Assembly: GCA_027312165.1 (NCBI GenBank)
Contig: DAICXN010000007.1
Span: forward strand, 1-33,228
Source: Candidatus Saccharimonadota bacterium
Lineage (GTDB): Bacteria; Patescibacteriota; Saccharimonadia; Saccharimonadales; Saccharimonadaceae
Reading direction: 5' to 3'
Length of the DNA stretch: 33,228 bases
The position numbers were made by a program, and so were the translations under genes. Of this stretch, positions 13,974-20,651 are shown in pieces. The notes under the pieces are model-generated. The model was not told the origin of the DNA and did no database searches. It saw nothing but the letters and a program-made list of their open reading frames with translations. Positions within the stretch are counted from its first letter, which is position 1. Each line of letters starts with the position of its first letter.

Positions 13974-14030
13974 GGCCTTTCGTCCTTTTGGACTCATCAG
14001 CATAGCTACGACAGCTATGGAGGCTATACC
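13974..14030 (-). ncRNA. Hammerhead ribozyme (type III topology)
   Basis: Read on the minus strand, every core element is present in order. The 16.2-17 triplet CUC has its cleavage C complementary to 14020. Stem I is CAUAGCU (14013-14019) and AGCUAUG (14001-14007) around loop GUCGU. CUGAUGA is at 13994-14000. Stem II is GUCC, AAAA loop, GGAC (13982-13993). GAAA is at 13978-13981. Stem III is GCC upstream with GGC downstream, plus the required A15.1-U16.1 pair. The predicted cut is between 14020 and 14019. Stems I and II are closed and stem III is open, so this is type III. Stem III has only three uninterrupted pairs beyond A-U, extended by interrupted pairing (GGUAU with AAAC). It lies between two minus-strand genes. 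Activity is inferred. Confidence 0.85.
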
Positions 14031-14091
14031 ATCAGTCCGCCAGTGAGGGGTCTAGGCGGAGGCGGGCATGGCCACACCCCCGCCTGGACTT

Positions 14092-14571
14092 TTATCGCGA
14101 CAGACGCCAAACGACCCTGCTAATCTCGGTCACGCCTTTTTCTGTCAGCTGGTAGCCGGCCGAAAAGATGGCTGCTTCGATCTCCATCAGGAGCCTTGCC
14201 TGGGCCCTTTTTAGAGCCTGTCTCATCTCATTTCCGGCCCTGGCAATCTCCCAGGCGTTTTTCGGACCATCTAGATAGATTGTTAGGGTGTTGGTGTGTA
14301 CGTGCACCAAGTCAACCCCAAGGTCTTCACGAGTCACCTTTTCAAGTAGCCGGTAGAGTAGGGGGTTGGTGTCAAGTAGGTTCTGGCGGTGGCTGTTGTG
14401 CGGGCACCACCTTTCATGGCGGACTCGAACAGACAGCGATCTGTCGTCGGTGGCGGAATATATATCTTCCGAAAGCGTGATCACTAGGGCGTTTGCCCAG
14501 TGCAGGACTCGAACAGACAGGTCGATTGACCTAACGGGTGTCTCTGGCCGCGCCTTCTTCTTTGTAGACAT
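14092..14571 (-). CDS. Unknown 159-residue protein, distant paralogue of the 14783-15292 product
   Basis: The promoter at 14641-14669 puts transcription inside the first upstream ATG (14640), so I choose ATG 14571, the next one, with a purine-rich GAAAGAAG stretch before it. The protein starts MSTKKKARPETPVRSIDLSV. It is mixed and soluble-looking, with a segment NPLLYRLLEKVTREDLGVDLVHVHTNTLTIYLDG (about 85-118). This segment aligns by eye with TPLLKHVLRNFFPNDNGIEQIDVRTHQLVFRCNN in the neighbouring gene, which also shares length and strand. A helical, Arg/Ala-rich C-terminal part follows. No known domain recognised. A GC-rich hairpin and the hammerhead RNA follow its stop codon. Confidence 0.65.
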   Translation of the reverse strand: MSTKKKARPETPVRSIDLSVRVLHWANALVITLSEDIYSATDDRSLSVRVRHERWCPHNSHRQNLLDTNPLLYRLLEKVTREDLGVDLVHVHTNTLTIYLDGPKNAWEIARAGNEMRQALKRAQARLLMEIEAAIFSAGYQLTEKGVTEISRVVWRLSR

Positions 14572-14640
14572 AGCCCAACTTCTTTCACTTGGCGGATGAT
14601 GGTGCTTACTCAGGCCCAATAAATGGGCGAGTATTCGCAT

Positions 14641-14669
14641 ATCATAGTACTATAAAAAATAAATGTCAA
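14641..14669 (-). promoter_or_regulatory. Promoter of the 159-residue gene
   Basis: On the minus strand: consensus TTGACA (14664-14669), 17-bp spacer, TATGAT (14641-14646). The predicted leader to ATG 14571 is about 60 nt. Confidence 0.75.
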
Positions 14670-14716
14670 TTAAAAGTATGTAAAGACGAGCCCTGGCTCG
14701 GGTGAGTCTTAGGTTA

Positions 14717-14774
14717 CTTCATCAATCCATCCATTGATGTGAAGGTGGGGGTTGAGGCTGTCTCACCCCCCACC
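14717..14774 (-). repeat. Two adjacent inverted repeats after the 169-residue gene
   Basis: AGGTGGGGG and CCCCCACCT (14743-14774) form a long G/C stem, extended by TGAG/CTCA. Next to it, CTTCATCAAT and ATTGATGTGAAG (14717-14744) form a second hairpin. Neither has a clear T-run; they separate the two paralogous genes and may act as 3'-end structures. Confidence 0.6.
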
Positions 14775-14782
14775 TCTGCTAG

Positions 14783-15292
14783 CTAGGCCAGCTCGACATC
14801 ATAGCCAGCAGTCTTTGCGGCCTCTAGGATCACCTCAATTATTACCGAGGGATTGGTGGTGTTGTTGCACCGAAAGACGAGTTGGTGTGTCCTGACGTCG
14901 ATTTGCTCGATGCCATTGTCGTTGGGAAAGAAGTTCCTGAGGACGTGCTTCAGTAGGGGCGTATCTAGCCGATCTCTTCGGTAGCCGCTATATGCGTTGA
15001 CCGAGAAGCCACCGGAACGTCTTGAGTGAAGCTGGCGGTCAGTAGACAGCACGATAATGCGCTGGCCAGTTTCGTGGTTGAGGCCGGAGTCCGATGCCAG
15101 ATCGATCATCACTGTTTCTTTTCGGGGAACGTGAACGATTTCGTTACCACCAAAGGTAGACACTTGCTCTTCTCTTTCTGTGGATGGATTGATGTGAATT
15201 TTAGCAGGCAGACTGCAGATTTGGGTGCAGCCCCTTGGCACTTCTTGGGGCCTCGGGACTGCACGATATATATATGAACTAGCAACGGTCAT
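14783..15292 (-). CDS. Unknown 169-residue protein, distant paralogue of the 14092-14571 product
   Basis: ATG 15292 is chosen because it overlaps the stop of the 61-codon gene by 14 bases, which suggests translational coupling; longer forms need a TTG inside that gene. The protein starts MTVASSYIYRAVPRPQEV. It has a central region (ETGQRIIVLSTDRQLHSRRSG) and a C-terminal region with TPLLKHVLRNFFPNDNGIEQIDVRTHQLVFRC followed by a helix (SVIIEVILEAAKTAGYDVELA). That C-terminal region resembles the product of the next minus-strand gene. No catalytic motif or membrane segment is evident and no family is recognised. Two stable hairpins follow the stop. Confidence 0.6.
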   Translation of the reverse strand: MTVASSYIYRAVPRPQEVPRGCTQICSLPAKIHINPSTEREEQVSTFGGNEIVHVPRKETVMIDLASDSGLNHETGQRIIVLSTDRQLHSRRSGGFSVNAYSGYRRDRLDTPLLKHVLRNFFPNDNGIEQIDVRTHQLVFRCNNTTNPSVIIEVILEAAKTAGYDVELA

Positions 15293-15464
15293 AGAGAGGG
15301 TACTGCGACTGCAAGATGCTCCTCTCGCTGGCTGACGCGCCGGTCTCGATGACAAGCTTGTCGGGATCCTCGTTGGGCCGAAGGGGATTGTTCATTGTGC
15401 TGACGCGATCAGCAAAATCCTCAAACCTATCAATGTCTCGAGGATCGAAGGATGTTTCGCTCAT
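15279..15464 (-). CDS. Unknown acidic 61-residue protein
   Basis: The ATG at 15464 follows AAAGTGAGA at a plausible spacing, and a TTGACA promoter lies about 110 bases upstream (15551-15579). The product (starts MSETSFDPRDIDRFEDFADR, ends YPLYDRC) is short and Asp/Glu-rich with no membrane segment. It is probably the first gene of a two-gene unit with the 169-residue gene, whose ATG overlaps its 3' end. Such small acidic partners are sometimes antitoxins or anti-repressors, but nothing in the sequence shows this. Confidence 0.5.
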   Translation of the reverse strand: MSETSFDPRDIDRFEDFADRVSTMNNPLRPNEDPDKLVIETGASASERSILQSQYPLYDRC

Positions 15465-15550
15465 ATGGTTCTCACTTTCGCGATAGTCTGGCCTGCTTGC
15501 TTATGTGCAACTAGTAAGGCAGGTGGTCCAGCCTTTGACTAGTAATTATA

Positions 15551-15579
15551 ACTATGCAGTATATGGTTGTTTTTGTCAA
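15551..15579 (-). promoter_or_regulatory. Promoter of the 15464-14783 gene pair
   Basis: On the minus strand: TTGACA (15574-15579), 17-bp spacer, CATAGT (15551-15556), with an additional TATAAT just downstream. Confidence 0.5.
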
Positions 15580-15599
15580 CGCTAATGTTAAGAAAGTCT

Positions 15600-15853
15600 C
15601 TCGGCTGATGCGGCCGACTAGCGAGCGACGGATTGACTGGCGGGCGAGGCGAAATATCTAGCAATAATGGTTTCGCGATACCGTAAAATTCAGGCGTTGT
15701 CAGAAAAACTGCCCAAACAACGTACATATAATAGCTATGATATTGTAATAAAAACAACATAGGTATAGTATCTGACTGTGTTAATAACAGATGATAATTT
15801 TTACAACAGTGCTATTATTGTAAATATTACATAAAATATTCATGCTCAGGCTC
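15600..15853. other. AT-rich gene-free stretch
   Basis: No credible gene. The first 70 bases are GC-rich; the rest is AT-rich with several TATAAT-like words. An ORF of 73 codons on the minus strand (15539-15760) has no ribosome site and overlaps the TTGACA promoter, so I do not call it. Confidence 0.5.
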
Positions 15854-15882
15854 TTGACCAAAATTAAAGCTCATGCTAATAT
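15854..15882 (+). promoter_or_regulatory. Promoter of the structured RNA / secretion gene leader
   Basis: TTGACC (15854-15859), 17-bp spacer ending in ATGC, TAATAT (15877-15882). The expected start is about 15889. Confidence 0.7.
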
Positions 15883-15889
15883 GAAGTCA

Positions 15890-16230
15890 CGCTTTTGATA
15901 AAAACAAAAAAGCCAAAAACCTTAACAAAAAAGAATCGTTCAACCACCAATGAATGATTCGGCAGAATCGATCGGCTGCGATAGCGCTGAGCACTTAGCC
16001 TGCTGAAGGCTACTATGCTCGCCCATGGCAGCCAATGAAGCTCTGCCGACATTTGGTCGGTATCGAGCGCGTGTGGTCTAGTACCACGCACCCAGCAAAT
16101 CCTTGACAACCTTTGGCAGCGATAAAACTGGGTGTGTGAGGAACGTCACACAAGGACTATGCTCCTGAAAAGGAGCGGTCAGTTGCCTTGAGCGGCAGGT
16201 CGAACCCTGGCACCCGCGCCTAATAGTTAT
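15890..16230 (+). ncRNA. Candidate large structured RNA upstream of the secretion genes
   Basis: After the promoter there are about 65 A-rich bases, then about 275 nt dense in nested stems. The first domain is a rod: GGCAGA with TCTGCC outermost, then GGCTGC/GCAGCC, GAGCA/TGCTC and TAGCC/GGCTA at the tip (15960-16042). Next come CCGAC/GTCGG, a GTGTGGT/ACCACGC hairpin, and a large domain closed by ACCCAG/CTGGGT. Then come TGTGTGA/TCACACA, CTCCT-GAAA-AGGAG (GNRA loop), and TGCC/GGCA. No ORF, T-run terminator or known riboswitch core was found. It could be an independent RNA processed at its 3' end, or a roughly 440-nt leader of the gene at 16327. SRP, RNase P and tmRNA signatures are absent. 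Confidence 0.55.
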
Positions 16231-16326
16231 TTATAGCGGCGGATGGTGTGCTATCTGGTTCATTTATGGCTTGTCGCTCGGGCTCTCTTGAATCGCAGCG
16301 AGTGAGTGTGAGATAGTGAGGAAGAT

Positions 16327-16710
16327 ATGAAAAGAGGAGTAGCTGCAGGCATTGGAATTATCGCGTTAATTGTAGCTCTGTTGATGCTACAGTTGACAAC
16401 ACCGCAAATGGTCGGCCCGGTAGGCGTGCTGGCTTTTTTTGTTTTGATTTATATATTTAACGCAGCAGCAATTTACTTGCTGCTGGTGTTTTTGGTTGAT
16501 TCGCTTTCGGGGCTAGTAAAAAAGGGCAAGTGGCTAGCGCGACTAGAGAGCATGTCGGCGCGAAAGATATACTACTATACAAGCTTTATCGCTTTGGCAC
16601 CGGTGATTCTGTTGGGGATGCAGTCAGTAGGCATGGTCAGGGTGACCGAGATACTGCTTTTAGTATTGTTTCAGGCCCTAGGTTTGTTTTACATATCACG
16701 TCGATTTTAA
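16327..16710 (+). CDS. Unknown small polytopic membrane protein
   Basis: ATG 16327 is preceded by GAGGAAG at a short distance. The 127-residue product is almost entirely hydrophobic, with four predicted helices: about 4-22, 30-57 (LAFFVLIYIFNAAAIYLLLVFLV, perhaps starting slightly earlier), 82-98 and 104-123. A basic cytoplasmic loop, KKGKWLARLESMSARKIYY, sits in the middle. The family is not recognised. It is the first gene after the structured RNA and precedes the proline-rich and ATPase genes, so it may be a membrane part of the same secretion or conjugation machine. That is an inference from position only. Confidence 0.7.
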   Translation: MKRGVAAGIGIIALIVALLMLQLTTPQMVGPVGVLAFFVLIYIFNAAAIYLLLVFLVDSLSGLVKKGKWLARLESMSARKIYYYTSFIALAPVILLGMQSVGMVRVTEILLLVLFQALGLFYISRRF

Positions 16711-16746
16711 CTAGTTTCAAGCATAGGCTTTTCAGTGGTGCCGTGA

Positions 16747-16759
16747 TACAATTGGGGTT
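16747..16759 (+). promoter_or_regulatory. -10 element of the proline-rich gene
   Basis: TACAAT at 16747-16752. The expected start falls on the ATG at 16760, implying a leaderless message. The -35 is not recognisable. Confidence 0.45.
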
Positions 16760-17200
16760 ATGAATCCTGAGCTGCCGCAGGTGCGTCCAAGTACTGAGCA
16801 GATGCCCCAAATTCCTGGGGGTATTGAGTATTTTCCTGACGGTACGGCTCGCACTCCAGAGAAGATGCCAAATCCCGAGAGGCCATCTTCGGTCGAGCAA
16901 ATGCCAAGGGCTTCGCACACGGTGCCGACGATTGCTGCGCCGAATGTTGCCCTACCTCAGGTACCAGCACCTTCCGACACTTCAGCGCCAGCCAATAGCC
17001 CAGTGGTTGACTTGCCAGCGATTGCGGCCGATGATGATTTGATCGAGAAGGAGTGGGTGGACAAGGCGAAGAAAGTTATTGCGCTAACAAAGGGCAACCC
17101 ATATGAGCAGGCGAGGGCAATCGCAGCTCTGCAGGCAGATTATTTGAAAAAGCGGCACAACAGAGAAATCGGTGAGAGCAACGAGCATAGGGGCAACTAA
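16760..17200 (+). CDS. Proline-rich protein next to the VirD4/TraD-like ATPase
   Basis: The 146-residue protein has two parts. Residues 1-95 are low-complexity, rich in Pro, Ala, Gln and Ser (with repeated E-Q-M-P words), and predicted to be disordered. Residues 98-135 (DDDLIEKEWVDKAKKVIALTKGNPYEQARAIAALQADYLKKR) form a conserved-looking helical module. There is no signal peptide or membrane helix. It ends four bases before the ATPase start, so the two are likely co-translated. It may be a cytoplasmic adaptor or coupling factor for the ATPase. It is not recognised from a named family. Confidence 0.7.
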   Translation: MNPELPQVRPSTEQMPQIPGGIEYFPDGTARTPEKMPNPERPSSVEQMPRASHTVPTIAAPNVALPQVPAPSDTSAPANSPVVDLPAIAADDDLIEKEWVDKAKKVIALTKGNPYEQARAIAALQADYLKKRHNREIGESNEHRGN

Positions 17201-17203
17201 AGT

Positions 17204-20038
17204 ATGACTGGCGTAATTATTCTCACCCTCTTAGTCTTGGCTATTATCGGCGCCGGCGTAACGGTGACTTTTTATCAGTATCGAAAAATGCTTAGGGAGG
17301 CGAAAAATTACGAGCGCGGACTCAAGATGGTGCCGTTATTGATTCACTTGCCGCCGACAAGTGAGGATATTGATGGCAAGAGCCGAGATAAGCGAGACTT
17401 GACTGACGAGGAGCTTTCTCAGGCTCAAGTTATGTACAACATTATTTCAAGTACCGCCACCTCTGGGTTCAAGAGTAAGATGTACGGACAGCGACACATC
17501 TCATTTGAAATTATGGTTGATAATGGCCTAGTCCGCTACTACGTGGTTGTGCCGACTGTACTAGTGGAGATGATCCGACAGGCCATAGCTTCTGCCTATC
17601 CGTCGGCTAGACTTGAAGAAGTAAAAGAGACCAACATTTTTAACCCAACCGGGCAGTTGAGTGGCACTATCGGTGGAGAGTTTACATTAAAGAAATCCTA
17701 TATCCACCCTATTGCAACCTACGAAGAGTCGAAGCGGGATGCTTCAATGGCTTTGCTGAATGCGCTTTCCGCAGTTTCAAAGGATGATGGTATTGGTGTT
17801 CAGTTTATGTTGAGGCCAGCTAAATCGGGTTGGTCGCAAAAAGCCGAGGAGTACACATCAAATAAACAGAAGGGCAAGACCAAGAAAGGTTTGCTAGGCG
17901 GTGCTCTGTCTGGCGACTTGCTGGAGGCGCTATGGAAGCCGCCAGAAAGTAGAGGTGACGGCCAAAAGGATGATGACAAGCAACTTTCATCGTTGGATAG
18001 GGCGGAGATTGAGGCGATAGAGGCGAAAACTCGCTATCCTGCGTACGAAGTACTAATTCGTGTAGTGGTGTCTTCTAACACAGCAGCTAGATCGCAGGCG
18101 CTACTAAGCAATATTGTTTCAGCTTTCTCGTTATTTGATTCAGCGCGAAACAACGGCTTTAAGTTTGCAATGACTCGCAATGTTGAAGAAATGGTTACCG
18201 CGTATATTATGCGGTTTTTCCCTCAGGAGGCCGACGAGACTATCCTCAACAGTGTTGAGATGGCGACTTTGTTTCATCTACCAAGCAGCAGCGCTATACC
18301 AAATGCCCAGGTGAAGCGTCAGATGTCTAAGCAGGTGGATGGGCCAACCGATACAATGGAAGAGGGCGTATTGATAGGCTATAACGAGTTTCGCGGCACC
18401 AAGAAGCCGATTCGGATTGCGCCAAAAGATCGCCGCCGACATGTTTATATAATTGGTCAAACTGGTGTTGGTAAGTCAGTTTTGCAAGAAAATATGGCCT
18501 ACCAGGATATGATGGACGGCCGAGGCTTTGCCTTTATTGATCCGCACGGTGATTTGGTAGAGTCATTGCTTGGCAAGGTGCCAAAAGAGCGTGTAGAAGA
18601 TATTATTTATTTTAATCCTGGCGATATGTCTAACCCGATTGGCTTAAATATGTTTGAGTACGATCATCCTGACCAGAAGGACTTTCTAATTCAAGAGGCA
18701 ATAAATATGCTCTATAGTCTGTATGACCCGGGTCATACCGGAATTGTCGGGCCAAGACTAGAGCACATTTTCCGTAACTGTGCGCTACTTTTAATGGCCG
18801 ACCCCCAGGGCGGTACTTTTATCGACATACCAAAGTGCCTGATTGATCCTGAGTTTGTCAGGTCTAAGTTGAGATATGTAAAAGATCAGCAGGTGATAGA
18901 TTTCTGGACCAAGGAGTTTCCGGCGTCTCAGCGCTCAAATGAAGCTGGGGAGGTGATAGCTTGGGTGGTTTCGAAGTTTGGTCCGTTCATATCAAATGAC
19001 GCGATGAGGAATATTATCGGCCAAACCAAATCGGGCTTTGATTTAAAAGACATCATGGATAACAAGAAAATCCTACTAGTTAACTTGTCTAAGGGAAAGA
19101 TGGGTGAGTTGAACTCCAGGTTGCTAGGAATTATTTTTGTAATGAAATTCCAGGCGGCAGCAATGGCTCGGGCGAGAATCGAGGAAGATCAGCGAGTCGA
19201 TTTCTCGCTGTATGTTGATGAGTTTCAGAACTTTGCGACCGATAGTTTTGAATCAATTATGTCAGAGGCAAGGAAGTACCGTCTGAGTTTAATTATGGGT
19301 AACCAGTTCATGACGCAGCTGACAGATAAGATACGAGAGGCGGTGATTGGTAACGTTGGTACGGTGATTTCTGGGCGAATTGGTGTGACTGACGCCGAGC
19401 TGATGGTTAAGAAGTTTCAGCCGGTTTTTGACGTAGACGACTTAACGAAGCTGCCGAATTTTCAGTCAATTGCAACGGTGATGATTGATAATGTTCCATC
19501 AGCTCCATTTAGCATGAATTGGGTGCCGCCAATGGGAACGATGAATAAGCAGCTTCGTGATGCGTTGATTCGTCTATCGGCCGCTAAGTATGGTCGTCCT
19601 CGAGCGGCAGTTGAAAAGGAGATATTTGAGAGATTGGGCCAAAATAAGAATACGCCCAGGGCGAGCGCACCCGGTCCAAAGACTAATACTAAGTCGAGCG
19701 GATCATTTCTCGACGAGTGGCTAGCTAAGCGACAGCAGTTGGGCGGGAGTCAGGGCGCCAGGCCGATAGCTAGTGCATCAAGCCCCGTCCAAGCATCTGC
19801 GACGGGCTCAACTGGTCCTGTCGCGACGCCTGCCGCTCCAAATCAAGCGGTAGCAAAGAGCCCCGAAAATAAGGGGTCGTTTACGCCGGCGCCAATACCG
19901 TCTACTGATCAGAGCAATCAGACAATCGCTGAGCAGATGCAGGCAGAGCTTGACGCTTTGCCAAAAGAGCCAAAAAACCACCTGGATTTGAGGGGTGGTT
20001 CTCAGGCTGACGAAGAGATAACCGTCAAGCTACGCTAG
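17204..20038 (+). CDS. Type IV secretion/conjugation ATPase (VirD4/TraD-like coupling protein)
   Basis: A 944-residue protein with an N-terminal membrane helix (about 3-24), a roughly 390-residue region without recognised motifs, and a RecA-like motor domain. Walker A is GQTGVGKS (418-425), followed by GFAFIDPHGDLVESLL. Walker B is LYVDEFQNF with Asp672-Glu673, and EARKYRLSLIMGNQFMTQL and VGTVISGRIG follow. The HGD and QF(M)TQ motifs are typical of the TraD/TrwB/VirD4 and DUF87-type ATPases that pump DNA or protein through type IV channels. The last 150 residues are Pro/Ala/Ser/Gln-rich and probably disordered. It likely works with the two upstream gene products at the cytoplasmic membrane. 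No relaxase or other VirB gene is visible here, so the substrate (DNA uptake, conjugation or protein export) stays open. Confidence 0.85.
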   Translation: MTGVIILTLLVLAIIGAGVTVTFYQYRKMLREAKNYERGLKMVPLLIHLPPTSEDIDGKSRDKRDLTDEELSQAQVMYNIISSTATSGFKSKMYGQRHISFEIMVDNGLVRYYVVVPTVLVEMIRQAIASAYPSARLEEVKETNIFNPTGQLSGTIGGEFTLKKSYIHPIATYEESKRDASMALLNALSAVSKDDGIGVQFMLRPAKSGWSQKAEEYTSNKQKGKTKKGLLGGALSGDLLEALWKPPESRGDGQKDDDKQLSSLDRAEIEAIEAKTRYPAYEVLIRVVVSSNTAARSQALLSNIVSAFSLFDSARNNGFKFAMTRNVEEMVTAYIMRFFPQEADETILNSVEMATLFHLPSSSAIPNAQVKRQMSKQVDGPTDTMEEGVLIGYNEFRGTKKPIRIAPKDRRRHVYIIGQTGVGKSVLQENMAYQDMMDGRGFAFIDPHGDLVESLLGKVPKERVEDIIYFNPGDMSNPIGLNMFEYDHPDQKDFLIQEAINMLYSLYDPGHTGIVGPRLEHIFRNCALLLMADPQGGTFIDIPKCLIDPEFVRSKLRYVKDQQVIDFWTKEFPASQRSNEAGEVIAWVVSKFGPFISNDAMRNIIGQTKSGFDLKDIMDNKKILLVNLSKGKMGELNSRLLGIIFVMKFQAAAMARARIEEDQRVDFSLYVDEFQNFATDSFESIMSEARKYRLSLIMGNQFMTQLTDKIREAVIGNVGTVISGRIGVTDAELMVKKFQPVFDVDDLTKLPNFQSIATVMIDNVPSAPFSMNWVPPMGTMNKQLRDALIRLSAAKYGRPRAAVEKEIFERLGQNKNTPRASAPGPKTNTKSSGSFLDEWLAKRQQLGGSQGARPIASASSPVQASATGSTGPVATPAAPNQAVAKSPENKGSFTPAPIPSTDQSNQTIAEQMQAELDALPKEPKNHLDLRGGSQADEEITVKLR

Positions 20039-20060
20039 GGGATGTGGCAGAGCCACAAGT

Positions 20061-20642
20061 CTACCTGTTTCTCTGATTACTGAATCCAACACGTGCAAAT
20101 TCAATAACTGCACCGATAGCCCAGCCCAGCAGAAAGGTGCCAATAGCTTCAAATCCTGATAGGACATAACCGTAGCGCTTGGCCAATAGGTAGACGGCCG
20201 TGCAGAGTATTAGAGTGCCCAGGCCACCTGCGAGGATAAGATTTGGCCTGGCTACAGTGCTTGCTACAGCCTCGCTTATTTTGTCGACTGCAGGGTTGTG
20301 GATGATCTTGCTGAAGGCTCGACTAGTCGGACTCATATCCTTTCTAATGTGGTCCATTGAGCGCTGGAAGTTGGCATCCAAGTCTTTTTTGGTTGGTCGA
20401 TTGTGGCGGGGTCTTTCCTTTGTCTTTTCTGGACTCTTGGATAGCTCCTTTTCGACGGGCTGAGCTAGCTCTAGGGCCTCGTGACGAGCCTCACTGAGCT
20501 GTTCTTGGTCAGCTTCGGGGCCAGATTCTCGATTGTCGTTTAGCTGTTCCTGTAGCTCAGCACTTCTCTCTGCACCCGCTTTTTCCAGCGATTCAAATTT
20601 ACGTGCTTGCTCTGGTGAGTTGGCGTTTATTTTTTCTACCAC
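20061..20642 (-). CDS. Unknown protein with charged N-terminus and two C-terminal membrane helices
   Basis: The 193-residue product is highly charged and Gln/Glu-rich for the first 110 residues, with coiled-coil potential (ARKFESLEKAGAERSAELQEQL). Then come two helices, about 129-150 (NLILAGGLGTLILCTAVYLLA) and 156-180. The charged half is probably cytoplasmic. GAGG/AGGAGGAAG before the ATG is a good ribosome site. It is downstream of, and probably co-transcribed with, the LPKTG protein gene (9-base gap). It converges on the VirD4-like gene with a 22-bp gap that holds the small hairpin TGTGGC/GCCACA. The family is not recognised. Confidence 0.75.
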   Translation of the reverse strand: MVEKINANSPEQARKFESLEKAGAERSAELQEQLNDNRESGPEADQEQLSEARHEALELAQPVEKELSKSPEKTKERPRHNRPTKKDLDANFQRSMDHIRKDMSPTSRAFSKIIHNPAVDKISEAVASTVARPNLILAGGLGTLILCTAVYLLAKRYGYVLSGFEAIGTFLLGWAIGAVIEFARVGFSNQRNR

Positions 20643-20651
20643 TTCTTCCTC

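Noticed and set aside
13349-15464. Integron-like array of small gene cassettes
   Set aside because: Genes have their own promoters, the hairpins between them lack GTTRRRY/RYYYAAC attC core sites, and there is no integrase.
15600-15665. Second hammerhead-like sequence (CTGATG ... GAAA) on the plus strand
   Set aside because: The core reads CTGATGC, not CTGANGA, and no stem I/III partner with a UH cleavage site is present.
15539-15760. 73-codon minus-strand ORF upstream of the accessory genes
   Set aside because: It overlaps the TTGACA promoter, has no ribosome site and its composition is that of AT-rich spacer.
15876-16109. 77-codon ORF on the minus strand across the structured RNA
   Set aside because: No ribosome site, no domain, and it runs against a strong promoter and paired structure on the plus strand.
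16155-16225. tRNA-like segment (CAGG TCGAACC CTGG) at the end of the structured RNA
   Set aside because: The arm has a mismatch, the loop deviates from TTCRANY, and no acceptor or anticodon arm can be built.
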